Positions 8,376-16,770 of a stretch of DNA of 64,000 nucleotides are shown here, piece by piece (position 1 is the stretch's first letter; each line of letters starts with the position of its first letter). A program made the translations under genes and the position numbers. The notes beneath the pieces were generated by a model. That model was not told the origin of the DNA. It did not search any database and saw only the letters and a program-made list of their open reading frames with translations. Location: contig CAAGAM010000150.1 of the NCBI GenBank assembly GCA_900767815.1, positions 1 through 64,000 on the forward strand. Reading direction: 5' to 3'. Origin of the DNA: Clostridia bacterium. GTDB taxonomy: Bacteria > Bacillota > Clostridia > Christensenellales > Borkfalkiaceae.

Positions 8376-8849
8376 ATGAAAAGAATTTTGGCAGGGCTAA
8401 TGTGCGTGTTGATTGTGCTTTCGTTATGCGGATGTGACGATGGCTTAAAAATAAAACATAATCCGACAAATAAGGAGGCGAAGTCTGCAAAAGAAATAAT
8501 AGCGTTTTATTCGAGGATAAAAATTCCGGAGAATGCAACACTCATTTTTTACTATTATTACAGTTGTTTTCAAGGTTCGGAACAGGATCAATATACGGTC
8601 TTTTTATTTGAGGATGAATGTGCTGAATGGCTGGCGGAAAATAATTTTAACAAAGAAAAAAATGAGGTATTTGAAAAGGCGATGGCTGCAGGTATAGAGG
8701 ATCTTGGTAGAGAACAAATATCGAAATTTTATTATCCCGATTTCACAAGTGAATATTTATGGCTTGAAGCTAAAAGAACTTATTTTGTGTATAATAAAGA
8801 AACTAAAGCTTTATATGTTCTTGAAGTTAAAAGAAAAATAAAAATTTAA
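8376..8849 (+). CDS. Lipoprotein of unknown function
   Basis: The 157-residue product has the same signal peptide as its neighbours (MKRILAGLMCVLIVLSLCGC, lipidated Cys at residue 20) but an unrelated mature part, rich in Tyr, Phe, Lys and Glu. The shared cassette therefore carries different cargo. GGAGG precedes the ATG. No family recognised; expected to be anchored to the outer face of the membrane. Confidence 0.7.
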   Translation: MKRILAGLMCVLIVLSLCGCDDGLKIKHNPTNKEAKSAKEIIAFYSRIKIPENATLIFYYYYSCFQGSEQDQYTVFLFEDECAEWLAENNFNKEKNEVFEKAMAAGIEDLGREQISKFYYPDFTSEYLWLEAKRTYFVYNKETKALYVLEVKRKIKI

Positions 8850-8892
8850 GAATGAAAATTTATTTTAATAAATTATGATCTGGAGGTTACAA

Positions 8893-9180
8893 ATGATTAA
8901 AAAAAAATTTATTGGCATATTTTTTGCTGTTTTTTGTTTTGCAATATGTACTATTGCGTTAAGTGTTGCTAATAACAACATTTCTGTTGCAAATGCTCAG
9001 GAAACATCAGATGAATCCGATGTGGAAGCAAATATCGCATCCACGCGAGAATTGATAAATTCGATAGAGGAAGATTTGAAACAACAAGGTACTAGTGTTG
9101 TTGATGTTTTACAAGAACAAAGAGATGATTATAACAGTAAACTATCTAATATAATGATAACAATTTTTTGTAAAAGCTAA
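8893..9180 (+). pseudogene. Truncated secreted coiled-coil protein
   Basis: The 95-residue frame starts after GGAGG with a signal peptide (cleavage likely after VANAQ, about residue 36) and continues as an acidic helical segment (STRELINSIEEDLKQQG). Its last nine residues (IMITIFCKS) are encoded by the leader of the next lipoprotein cassette: the same DNA occurs non-coding at 7464-7495. The gene therefore seems to have lost its 3' part when the cassette arrived. The original full-length protein is not present in the window. Confidence 0.55.
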
Positions 9181-9203
9181 AAATAAAATTTTGGAGGAAA
9201 GGT

Positions 9204-9740
9204 ATGAAAAAAAGAATTTTGGCAGGGCTAATGTGCGTGATGTTTGTGCTTTCGTTGTGCGGGTGTGGGGAAGGACCGTTGCCGTATAATATGATAGAAA
9301 TAGTAAATGTGAACTTTAAAGATGGTTTTCTTTTGGAACATAGTACATATGGAGTCATACATTGGCGAGATTATATCGATAAGGATGGGAATAGAAAAAT
9401 GGAACAGTGGAGAGATAGAGAATCTCCAAGCCAGAGAGGTGTTATTATAGATAATGCAGAAGACTTTAATGAGATATTTTCATACTACGATAAAAAAGGA
9501 ATGCCAGATTTCGAAACAAGAATGATAGTAATTTTATTTCACACGGGTTATACTTTTGGGTTTCAAAAAGTTATAAACGGAAAGATAAAGGATGATGTAT
9601 TATATCTGGATATTACAAATAATATACCGAGCGGAGTAGCAACAGGTATTGAACCTGGGATGTTAGACTATCATATTGTTGAAATGGATCAATATTATAT
9701 AACTAAAGTAGAGCTGTGGTCACACCTGACTCCATTATAA
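9204..9740 (+). CDS. Lipoprotein, paralogue 2 (partner of surface peptidase?)
   Basis: The 178-residue lipoprotein (lipobox LCGC) is the paralogue of the product of the gene at 7521. It lies 66 bp upstream of the peptidase fusion gene, in the same orientation, and just as paralogue 1 lies upstream of the truncated peptidase copy. This conserved pairing suggests the lipoprotein and the peptidase work together, for example as inhibitor, chaperone or anchor. The possible PrcB-like character noted for paralogue 1 applies here too. The -35 box seen before paralogue 1 is missing, so it may depend on readthrough. Confidence 0.8.
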   Translation: MKKRILAGLMCVMFVLSLCGCGEGPLPYNMIEIVNVNFKDGFLLEHSTYGVIHWRDYIDKDGNRKMEQWRDRESPSQRGVIIDNAEDFNEIFSYYDKKGMPDFETRMIVILFHTGYTFGFQKVINGKIKDDVLYLDITNNIPSGVATGIEPGMLDYHIVEMDQYYITKVELWSHLTPL

Positions 9741-9806
9741 CTAACGTTTTGCTATATAATTGAGAAAATGCCGATTAAAAATTATGATTTAAATTTGGAG
9801 GAAAAT

Positions 9807-12800
9807 ATGAAGAAATACAAAAGAATTACATTTTGCGTTGTAATTTGCGTGGCAATGCTGATAATGGCTGCTGTTACAGGTTTTAAAGCAAACGCCGAAG
9901 AAAACCAAGAAGAGCAAAAAGTTGCAGAAACAGGATATTTATACAATATGTATGATGAACCTGAATACACGTTTACAACATTTGAAAACGGCGGATATAA
10001 AATTTGTCATGAAAAATCAGGCGAAACTATCGAATATTCCGCAGCGGGAACTTTACCGTATGAGGCAGGTGAAAAAAAATATTATGGCGGACCGTTAAAT
10101 TATTTAAAAAAAGATGGAGATTCTTTTTGTGCTATTTTAAATTCTGATAAATATGGAACATCTCCTGATAAAAAATTTGATCAAAAGAATGTTATTCATG
10201 CAAAAAATCCTGAAATATCTGGATTAAAGACATTGAATAATGACTACTTTTCAACTATTCCAACATATGGAACAAATATACATAATACATGTGGATCGGT
10301 TGCGACGCAAATTTTGTTATCTTACAATAATTATTATTATGACAGAAGAATAATAGCTCCGGAGTATTTAAATGGTGGGTGGAAAGGCGAAACAGGATCT
10401 GATAGATTTGATCCGAGCAATTACATTGAAAGCGAGAACGACCCTAATGTTTGCAATGACCCAAGAGAAATGACGAGTGAGATTTTGGGGACGAATGAAG
10501 AATTCTATCAACATGTGATTCAAGCTGTGGAACCAAATGCGTTCAATTGCAAAGAAACAACGATCAAGACTACAGTTGATAAGGATAAAAAACTCAAATG
10601 GACGGAAACTATTGTTAAAGATTATTATGGTAATGTGATATCTGACAAAACAACAGGACCGGAGAAAGCGAAAGAAGGGGAAAAATCGAGCGAGTCAACC
10701 TCTCACTCTCATTCGGGGTCATATCCGTGGGATGTGGAAAACGGAATTAAAAAGCTTATAAACAGTGCAGTGCAATATGAGGTAAAACGTAATTATAATC
10801 TATTGGGATTTAATGATGACCAAATCAACGTGGTAAAAAATGAAATAGACCAAAATCGCGCAGTCATATTGACGCTGAGCAAATTGTTTGGTGGAGAAGA
10901 TCATTTTGTCGTTGCATACGGATATGCGGATTATGCAAATTCAGAGACCGGTAAATCAAATAAAGGGTTTATTACGAATTTCGGCTGGAGCAATGATTTT
11001 TTTGATGTATGGGTTAACTCATCATGGTGTTTTGAATATGTGATTTTACAAATAAACCATGACCACAATTATACTGTTGACACAGGGAAAAATATAGGAA
11101 ATGATAAAAGAGAACTTCGTTGCGGAGAGTGTGGGCATAGAATGCTCGATGATCTTTATAGTATCAATGCGGGTGGACGTATAACAGCTAAGTATCAGGT
11201 AGAAGGAGATATAATTATCCCGAGCATGGTAGCGGGAAAAGAAGTAACAGGAATTGGCGATGATGCTTTCACATTTAATGGTAATAATATTACGTCTGTA
11301 CAATTTGAAGATGCCAGCAAAATAAATTCAATCGGAGCAAGTGCATTTGAGGGGTGCTTGTTGATGAGTCGGTTTAATAGTTCGGTGAGCGGACAATTTA
11401 TTTTACCATCAAATGTAGATTATATCGGGATAAATGCGTTCAGAGAAACATTATTTGAATATATAAATATTCCGGGACAAGTGAGATATCTTGAAGACGG
11501 AGCATTTAGTGATTGCTCTATCCTGAGTAGTGTGGATATATATTCGGTTTGGAGTATCGGGGATAAAAGTTTTTATAATTGCGGTATTTTGGAATCGGTG
11601 AAGATTTCGAATACGTTAGAATATATCGGGAATAGTGCATTTGAAAATTGCGAAGTGCTAGAGATGGTGAATCTTCCGAATTCCCTAAAAACTATTCAGG
11701 AAAGTGCGTTTGAAAACTGTGTAAATATAGAATCTATAGTGTTGCCAGGTAATTTAGGGGTGATAGGTAGAACGGCATTTAAAAATTGTACAAGTCTTAC
11801 GGAAATAACTATACCGAAAGAAACATATTTTATTAAAGATGGAGCGTTTAGTGGATGTATCGGCTTGGAAAAAATTACTTTTGAAAATAGAGAAGAACAA
11901 GGACGAGTCCTTCCGTTGAGCTTTGAAGATAAAGTGTTCGCAGATTGTACAGGGCTTGAAAATTTGGTTATTCCCGAGTTTGTAACGAGCTTAGGGAACG
12001 GGGCTTTTGAAAACGTGAATCTTAACACGGTTTATTATGACGGAAGCAGAGCGGCATATGCAAAATTAAAGGCTAATTCGTCTGCTAATGATAATTTTTT
12101 CAATGCGGATACATATTTTTATTCGGCAAATAAGCCTTTTTCGGGAACAAATTACTGGAGATACGATAGTGAGGGCGACCCCGAAATATGGCCGTCCAAA
12201 CAGTTGCAAGGAATTACGGCAAACGGAGAGAGTAGAGCGGTTACGACGGATGCGATCGTAATTACGTTCGATTCCGATCCGGGCGAAAATTTCGGCGTGA
12301 ATAACGTTTATACGAACGGCGCGAACGTGGACGCGGTTAGCGGAAGCGGAATGACAAGAGTTGTTACTATTTCCGAGGTGACCGTGAAAGACGGCGAAAA
12401 ACTTAAGCTCGAGCTTAAACCTGCGGGAGATTATTATTTCGTCAACCCCGAAATCGAAGTTGCGGTTTGCGTTAAGGTGTGCAAGATATTCTATTACGAA
12501 GCAGGGAAAAACTTTTTCTCGGGAGATATTTCGGATTGCCCGACGGAATATATGGAAGGGCAAACAACAAAGCTCGGCACGCCGACGAAATTCGGTTTTG
12601 AATTTGACGGTTGGCATTTAAACGAGGACGGTTCGGGAGAGAGAATATATAACATAACTCCTGATTACCGCGGAGATATAACTTTATATGCGAAATGGAA
12701 GAGTTGTGACAGACTTCCGTGGGACAGCGAGCATATTAAAGTTATGTATTACACCGAAAATGCGGAAACGACTCTCGACATGCTGTTTAAGAGTGAGGGC

Positions 12801-14228
12801 GGATTGGGTGAATCCTCGTATTATATAAGGGAAGCATTATTCCCCGCATTGGCGCAGTTAAACGCGGACGGCTACGGGTATGAACTTAACAGTACGCTTA
12901 TTTCGGAATTTTATCCGAGTGACGATAAGGTTAGTGCGAGAATAGTTTTAAACGACGGTTTGAAGTTTTCTTCCGACAACGATCTTACCGCAAACGATTT
13001 CAAGGCGTATTACGATTTTATCGTAAACGCATATGAAGAGCTGCCCGAGCCGTGGAAATATGTTTCGGGGGTTGTAGCGAATGATAGTCGCGCGCTCGAA
13101 ATAACTTTGACGAGACCTTATGATATTATGTATGTTTTGTCCGAACTCAGGGCGGTTGACTCCGAACTTCTCGGCGAGCTAAGCGGAATGACGACAGAAG
13201 AAGCGAATGCGTGCGTGTATGCTAAGGCTGCGGACGTAGTGACGTATGGCAGATACAAGATAGGCGAAATTTCGGAAGTCGGCGGAATACTTCTGATGCC
13301 GAACGAAAACTATACGTTTTACAACGAAAATTCCGCATATGATATTACATTATATATATGCGGCGATTTTCAGGAAGCGGGAGCAAAGTATTTCCGCGGA
13401 GAAACAGACGCATACTACAATTTGAATGAGGAAGATATACTTGATATTTTGGGCAACGAAGAACTACATGCGTATGACGACAGAGTGAGAATGTATTTAG
13501 GCTTAAATAAGGATTCGACGGCGCTTGCGCAGTATGGAGAAGCAGATAAGCAGAAAATTATCTACGCGCTCGGGCTTCTGATAGATTATGACCGGATAAA
13601 TACGAAGTTCGGCGGAGCGGAACATGAAAATAACAAGTGGTTCCCCGACGGATATCCGTTCGAAGGGATGCCTGCGGACGACGGCTTTGATAACGCGTGG
13701 ATTTCCGGCATAAATTATCAGTCTGATATAGTTGACAGACAAATGAAAGCGCGGATGATTTTCGACACACTCGGAATAAATCCCGAGGAATTCGAGCTTA
13801 CGCTGACCGTAAAAAATAAAAGAAGGTACACGGAACTTGCGGCGATTTTGCAGAGCAGTTTCGAAGCTATCGGTATGCGTTTAGTCGTAAACGTTGTTGC
13901 AACGGACGATGAAACAAACGGCGGAGATTTGCTTTTTGTGTTCTATGATTTTACGGGAAAAGTTATAGCGGACGAGGATTTTCTCGAAAAAGATAATTTA
14001 AATCTTATTTTCTCGCCATGCGGATACGACGAGGAAGCAATTATCCGCAGACTTACGGAAAAATACGAAGAAGCGGAAACAGAAACCGAAAAGCAGGAAA
14101 TTCTCGGAGAAATACAGAGCATAATGGCTTTTTATGCGGTGAAGATAAACCACATAAACAAATATTATTTAGCCCGCACCGAATATTTCGAATTCACAAA
14201 CGGTCACCCTGCTAACCTCGTTTACTGA
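9807..14228 (+). CDS. Surface fusion: papain-like peptidase, BspA repeats, InlB repeat, peptide-binding domain
   Basis: The 1,473-residue protein is secreted (signal peptide ending near ANAEE, about residue 31) and starts after GGAGGAAAA. Domains in order: a papain-fold cysteine peptidase (about 130-410) with a Cys162 motif NTCGSVATQILLSY, His366 in EDHFVVAYGY and Asn391 in TNFGWSND; a CGECG segment (about 435); BspA-type leucine-rich repeats (about 460-750; IGDDAF, IGASAFEGC, IGNSAFENC); a beta-rich linker; an InlB B-like repeat (about 890-955; GFEFDGWHLNEDGSG ... TLYAKW); and a C-terminal part (about 960-1473) resembling family-5 solute-binding proteins of the OppA type (LNDGLKFSSDNDLTANDF). 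Peptidase plus peptide binder in one chain is unusual. Codon use shifts from AT-rich to host-like near base 12,100, suggesting a chimeric origin. Confidence 0.85.
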   Translation: MKKYKRITFCVVICVAMLIMAAVTGFKANAEENQEEQKVAETGYLYNMYDEPEYTFTTFENGGYKICHEKSGETIEYSAAGTLPYEAGEKKYYGGPLNYLKKDGDSFCAILNSDKYGTSPDKKFDQKNVIHAKNPEISGLKTLNNDYFSTIPTYGTNIHNTCGSVATQILLSYNNYYYDRRIIAPEYLNGGWKGETGSDRFDPSNYIESENDPNVCNDPREMTSEILGTNEEFYQHVIQAVEPNAFNCKETTIKTTVDKDKKLKWTETIVKDYYGNVISDKTTGPEKAKEGEKSSESTSHSHSGSYPWDVENGIKKLINSAVQYEVKRNYNLLGFNDDQINVVKNEIDQNRAVILTLSKLFGGEDHFVVAYGYADYANSETGKSNKGFITNFGWSNDFFDVWVNSSWCFEYVILQINHDHNYTVDTGKNIGNDKRELRCGECGHRMLDDLYSINAGGRITAKYQVEGDIIIPSMVAGKEVTGIGDDAFTFNGNNITSVQFEDASKINSIGASAFEGCLLMSRFNSSVSGQFILPSNVDYIGINAFRETLFEYINIPGQVRYLEDGAFSDCSILSSVDIYSVWSIGDKSFYNCGILESVKISNTLEYIGNSAFENCEVLEMVNLPNSLKTIQESAFENCVNIESIVLPGNLGVIGRTAFKNCTSLTEITIPKETYFIKDGAFSGCIGLEKITFENREEQGRVLPLSFEDKVFADCTGLENLVIPEFVTSLGNGAFENVNLNTVYYDGSRAAYAKLKANSSANDNFFNADTYFYSANKPFSGTNYWRYDSEGDPEIWPSKQLQGITANGESRAVTTDAIVITFDSDPGENFGVNNVYTNGANVDAVSGSGMTRVVTISEVTVKDGEKLKLELKPAGDYYFVNPEIEVAVCVKVCKIFYYEAGKNFFSGDISDCPTEYMEGQTTKLGTPTKFGFEFDGWHLNEDGSGERIYNITPDYRGDITLYAKWKSCDRLPWDSEHIKVMYYTENAETTLDMLFKSEGGLGESSYYIREALFPALAQLNADGYGYELNSTLISEFYPSDDKVSARIVLNDGLKFSSDNDLTANDFKAYYDFIVNAYEELPEPWKYVSGVVANDSRALEITLTRPYDIMYVLSELRAVDSELLGELSGMTTEEANACVYAKAADVVTYGRYKIGEISEVGGILLMPNENYTFYNENSAYDITLYICGDFQEAGAKYFRGETDAYYNLNEEDILDILGNEELHAYDDRVRMYLGLNKDSTALAQYGEADKQKIIYALGLLIDYDRINTKFGGAEHENNKWFPDGYPFEGMPADDGFDNAWISGINYQSDIVDRQMKARMIFDTLGINPEEFELTLTVKNKRRYTELAAILQSSFEAIGMRLVVNVVATDDETNGGDLLFVFYDFTGKVIADEDFLEKDNLNLIFSPCGYDEEAIIRRLTEKYEEAETETEKQEILGEIQSIMAFYAVKINHINKYYLARTEYFEFTNGHPANLVY

Positions 14229-14242
14229 TTTTTAGCCACAAG

Positions 14243-14265
14243 CGATTGCGCTTTGGCGGGTTTAA
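14243..14265 (+). repeat. Degenerate outlying copy of the 36-bp repeat
   Basis: GATTGCGCTTTGGCGGGTTT resembles the core of the tandem array at 14602 (GATTGCGTTTCGGCGGTTTC). It sits 15 bp after the stop of the fusion gene, about 340 bp before the array. Confidence 0.55.
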
Positions 14266-14472
14266 ACACAATTATTTTTCGCGTAATTAAAAAATACGAT
14301 TTTGTGTATAAAAATTATTCGGCGGGGCATAGTAATGTTGTCAACAAAATAAAAATTTGATATTTGGCGGGAGTCATCGAGGCAAATTTTATGAATATTT
14401 TGTTGCTTTAATATACGCTTTGCCAAAACGAAAACAAAAGATTTACGGCGGATTTTTAATCGGTCAGATTAA

Positions 14473-14531
14473 GGCTCTGCCGAGAATGCGGCAGAGCCTC
14501 GGAGCCGCCGAAAATTTTTTTCGGCGGCTCC
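14473..14531 (+). terminator. Two adjacent strong hairpins
   Basis: The first is a 10-bp perfect stem (14473-14482 with 14489-14498, GGCTCTGCCG). The second is a 14-bp perfect stem (14501-14514 with 14518-14531, GGAGCCGCCGAAAA) followed by CTTTATATTT. The second could terminate transcription of the fusion gene, although its T tract is poor. The pair may instead be a small mobile or structural repeat. Confidence 0.5.
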
Positions 14532-14601
14532 TTTATATTTGTTATTCGCAATTTATTTTGTTTGAATATGTTAAAGCAATAAATTGAAAATTGTCGTAAG
14601 C

Positions 14602-14781
14602 GATTGCGTTTCGGCGGTTTCAAATTCCGAGCAAAACGATTGCGTTTCGGCGGTTTCAAATTCCGGGCAAGACGATTGCGTTTCGGCGGTTTTAAATTCA
14701 GAGCAAGACGATTGCGGTTCGACGGTTTCAAATTCCGAGCAAAACGATTGCGTTTCGGCGGTTTTGAATGCTGTCGAATGT
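14602..14781 (+). repeat. 36-bp tandem repeat array, five copies
   Basis: Units start at 14602, 14638, 14674, 14710 and 14746, each beginning GATTGCGTTTCGGCGGTTTC or a close variant, then a spacer-like AAATTC.GAGCAA.AC. Units differ by a few bases. Because 36 is divisible by 3, both strands are open through the array: one reads as an acidic-polar 12-residue repeat (DCVSAVSNSEQN), the other as a Lys/Arg-rich one (LKPPKRNRLARN). Neither reading has a convincing start or ribosome-binding site, so this is listed as DNA repeat only. There are no spacers, so it is not CRISPR. Confidence 0.85.
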
Positions 14782-14934
14782 GACCGACAAGCAAAACAAG
14801 GAAGATTTTAACAAAAAACTTTCATTTTTTTATTATGCGCCTAACATAGCAAAATAATATAAAAGCGTTATAATTTGTATAAAAATACAGAGCGACACAT
14901 TGGAAGATATGTGCGGGGAGGCTTATTTAAAACC
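14782..14934. promoter_or_regulatory. Upstream region of the HtrA-like gene
   Basis: TATAAT at 14869-14874 is a good -10 box, but no convincing -35 box lies 16-18 nt upstream. GGGGAGG near 14913 may serve as the ribosome-binding site for the ATG at 14935, though the spacing is long. Confidence 0.35.
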
Positions 14935-16176
14935 ATGAAATCGGGTTGTACGTCGGGCGGAATGAAAAAATTCGTAATTTTAACGCTCATTCTGTCCTTG
15001 ATGATTGTTTGTTCGTCGTGTTTCGGCGGATTTCTGACGAGCGGCGATTTTTCCGACGGTTCGGAATCGACAAATATAACCGGTTCCGAAACAACGAACG
15101 ATAAAACGTCCGCAACCCTTCCGTCGAACGTGAAATTCGACATAAACTACGTCACGTCGGACGAAATTCGTCAGTCCACGATTACGGAAGTCGTTGCAAA
15201 GGTTCGCCCGTCCGTTCTGGAGCTTTATTGCCTCGTCGGCAATTCCAAGAGCAGCGGAAGCGGCGTTATAGTTTCCTTTGACGATTCCGACGACGACGGT
15301 AAGGACGATAAAGCTCTCGTCGTTACCTGTCATCACGTCATAGAAGACGCCGAAAGCATAACGGCGAAGTCGATTTACGGCAAGGAGTATACCGCGGAGC
15401 TTATCGCGGCGGATCCCGTTTCGGATATCGCGCTTTGTTGGATAAGCGCTGAAGAAAATGCCGATTTCGAAGGGCTTACCGCGGCGTCCATGATGTACGA
15501 AAGCGATAAATTGCTTATCGGTTCGGACGTTCTGGCGATAGGTAACCCCTTAGGTTATCTCGGCGGAACGGTAACGAAAGGAATAGTCAGCGCGCTTAAC
15601 AGAGACGTAACCGTCGAAGAAAGAAAAATGACACTTATTCAGACGGACGCGGCTATAAACGGCGGAAACTCGGGCGGAGGGCTTTTCGACGCTCAGACCG
15701 GCGCGCTTATAGGTATCGTCAACGCGGGTTACAAATCTTCCGCCGCGCAGGGGCTTTCGTTTGCCATTCCTTGCGGAACGGTTAAAGCCGTGATGGATAA
15801 ACTTCTCGATAAAGGTTACGTCGAGGGCAATTTCGATTTCGGAGTTTCGTTCGAAGCAAAGGTATTTTACGTCAACACGTGGTCTACAACCACATACGTC
15901 GTCGTAAGCGGCGTCGACGATTACGGAACGTTCTCCAAGGGCGGAATAGAATCGGGGGATATAATTCTTTCGGTTAAAGTCGGCGGCAAATCGATAGACG
16001 TGAGTGTTTACGACGGCAATACGCTTGAAGAACTTACGAACTTCCTCGCGGATACGAGCTTTAAAATTGGCGACGACGTGACCGTCTCTTATATGAGATA
16101 CGACCGCGCGTCGAGATCGTATAAAAAAGCCACGGCAAACTTTAAAATCGAGCAATATATCTACGGAATAATCTGA
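14935..16176 (+). CDS. HtrA/DegP-like serine protease with PDZ domain
   Basis: The 413-residue protein has an N-terminal membrane or lipoprotein signal (MKKFVILTLILSLMIVCSSC, lipobox-like CSSC), a Thr/Ser-rich linker and a trypsin-fold domain with the triad His134 (TCHHVIED), Asp164 (DPVSDIALCW) and Ser246 (GGNSGGGLF). A C-terminal PDZ-like domain follows (about 330-410; GGIESGDIILSVKVGGKSI). HtrA proteases degrade or refold misfolded exported proteins. The start is uncertain: 14935 follows GGGGAGG, but 14962 would give a tighter lipoprotein signal. It is a single gene with its own terminator. Confidence 0.87.
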   Translation: MKSGCTSGGMKKFVILTLILSLMIVCSSCFGGFLTSGDFSDGSESTNITGSETTNDKTSATLPSNVKFDINYVTSDEIRQSTITEVVAKVRPSVLELYCLVGNSKSSGSGVIVSFDDSDDDGKDDKALVVTCHHVIEDAESITAKSIYGKEYTAELIAADPVSDIALCWISAEENADFEGLTAASMMYESDKLLIGSDVLAIGNPLGYLGGTVTKGIVSALNRDVTVEERKMTLIQTDAAINGGNSGGGLFDAQTGALIGIVNAGYKSSAAQGLSFAIPCGTVKAVMDKLLDKGYVEGNFDFGVSFEAKVFYVNTWSTTTYVVVSGVDDYGTFSKGGIESGDIILSVKVGGKSIDVSVYDGNTLEELTNFLADTSFKIGDDVTVSYMRYDRASRSYKKATANFKIEQYIYGII

Positions 16177-16196
16177 AATACGAAAAAATAATAAAA

Positions 16197-16229
16197 ACGA
16201 GCGCAATTTCCGCGTTCGTTTTTTATTTT
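16197..16229 (+). terminator. Terminator of the HtrA-like gene
   Basis: ACGAGCGC and GCGTTCGT pair across a short loop with one G-U pair, followed by TTTTTTATTTT. Confidence 0.75.
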
Positions 16230-16231
16230 GC

Positions 16232-16260
16232 TTGACTATTCCGAGATTATTTTATACAAT
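16232..16260 (+). promoter_or_regulatory. Promoter of ruvCAB-queA-tgt
   Basis: TTGACT (16232-16237), a 17-nt spacer and TACAAT (16255-16260). The ruvC ATG at 16268 is only 8 nt beyond the -10 box, and there is no ribosome-binding site, so the transcript is probably leaderless. Confidence 0.7.
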
Positions 16261-16267
16261 AATAATT

Positions 16268-16762
16268 ATGGTAATATTGGGCATAGACCCCGGGCTTGCG
16301 ACGATGGGCTTCGGAGTTATCGAAACCGAAAAGGGTAACAGCAAAGTCGTCGATTACGGGGTGGTGCTTACGCCAAAAGAGGAAACTCTTCCCGTAAGGC
16401 TTGCGATTTTAGAAGAAGGCGTTAAAAAACTCACCGAGAAATTCCGACCCGACGAAATCGCCCTGGAGGAACTTTTTTTCAACAACAACATAACGACGGG
16501 CATAAACGTCGCTCAGGCGAGAGGGGTCATTCTGCTGACGTGCGTTAAAAATTGCGGCAGGCTTTACGAATACACCCCCCTTCAGATAAAACAGGCTTTG
16601 ACGGGTTACGGCAGGGCGGACAAGCATCAGATGCAGATGATGGTTAAAACCTTTCTGCGGCTTGAAAAAATCCCTCGCCCGGACGACGCGGCGGACGCGC
16701 TCGCGGTAGCTCTCACGCATGCGCAGACGAACAGACTTCGTTCGCCTTTCGGAATAAGGTAA
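16268..16762 (+). CDS. ruvC: Holliday junction resolvase RuvC
   Basis: The 164-residue protein has the RuvC nuclease fold: first catalytic Asp7 in LGIDPGLATMGFGVIE, the acidic EELFFNNN segment, and the C-terminal RPDDAADALAVALTH with the last catalytic acids. RuvC cuts Holliday junctions as a dimer with RuvAB. The start at 16268 fits conserved N-termini; the longer upstream frame overlaps the promoter. ruvC, ruvA and ruvB are tightly spaced (8 and 2 bp). Confidence 0.95.
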   Translation: MVILGIDPGLATMGFGVIETEKGNSKVVDYGVVLTPKEETLPVRLAILEEGVKKLTEKFRPDEIALEELFFNNNITTGINVAQARGVILLTCVKNCGRLYEYTPLQIKQALTGYGRADKHQMQMMVKTFLRLEKIPRPDDAADALAVALTHAQTNRLRSPFGIR

Positions 16763-16770
16763 TTATAATC

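Larger units (their letters stand above)
7482..9203 (+). repeat. Three-copy leader/signal-peptide cassette
   Basis: The sequence TTTTGTAAAAGCTAAAAA, a GGAGGAAA ribosome-binding site and the start of a lipoprotein gene recur at 7482-7521, 8336-8376 and 9166-9204. Homology continues through the coding part of each signal peptide (MCVMFVLSLCGC or a close variant). The second and third copies abut truncated genes (8110-8343 and 8893-9180), whose last codons lie inside the cassette. Confidence 0.8.

Noticed and set aside
14602..14781. CRISPR array
   Set aside because: The 36-bp units are directly adjacent without unique spacers, and no cas gene is nearby.
14456..14811. Protein genes across the 36-bp repeats (either strand)
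   Set aside because: Both strands are open only because the unit length is a multiple of 3. The frames start at TTG codons without ribosome-binding sites and run into unrelated hairpin DNA.
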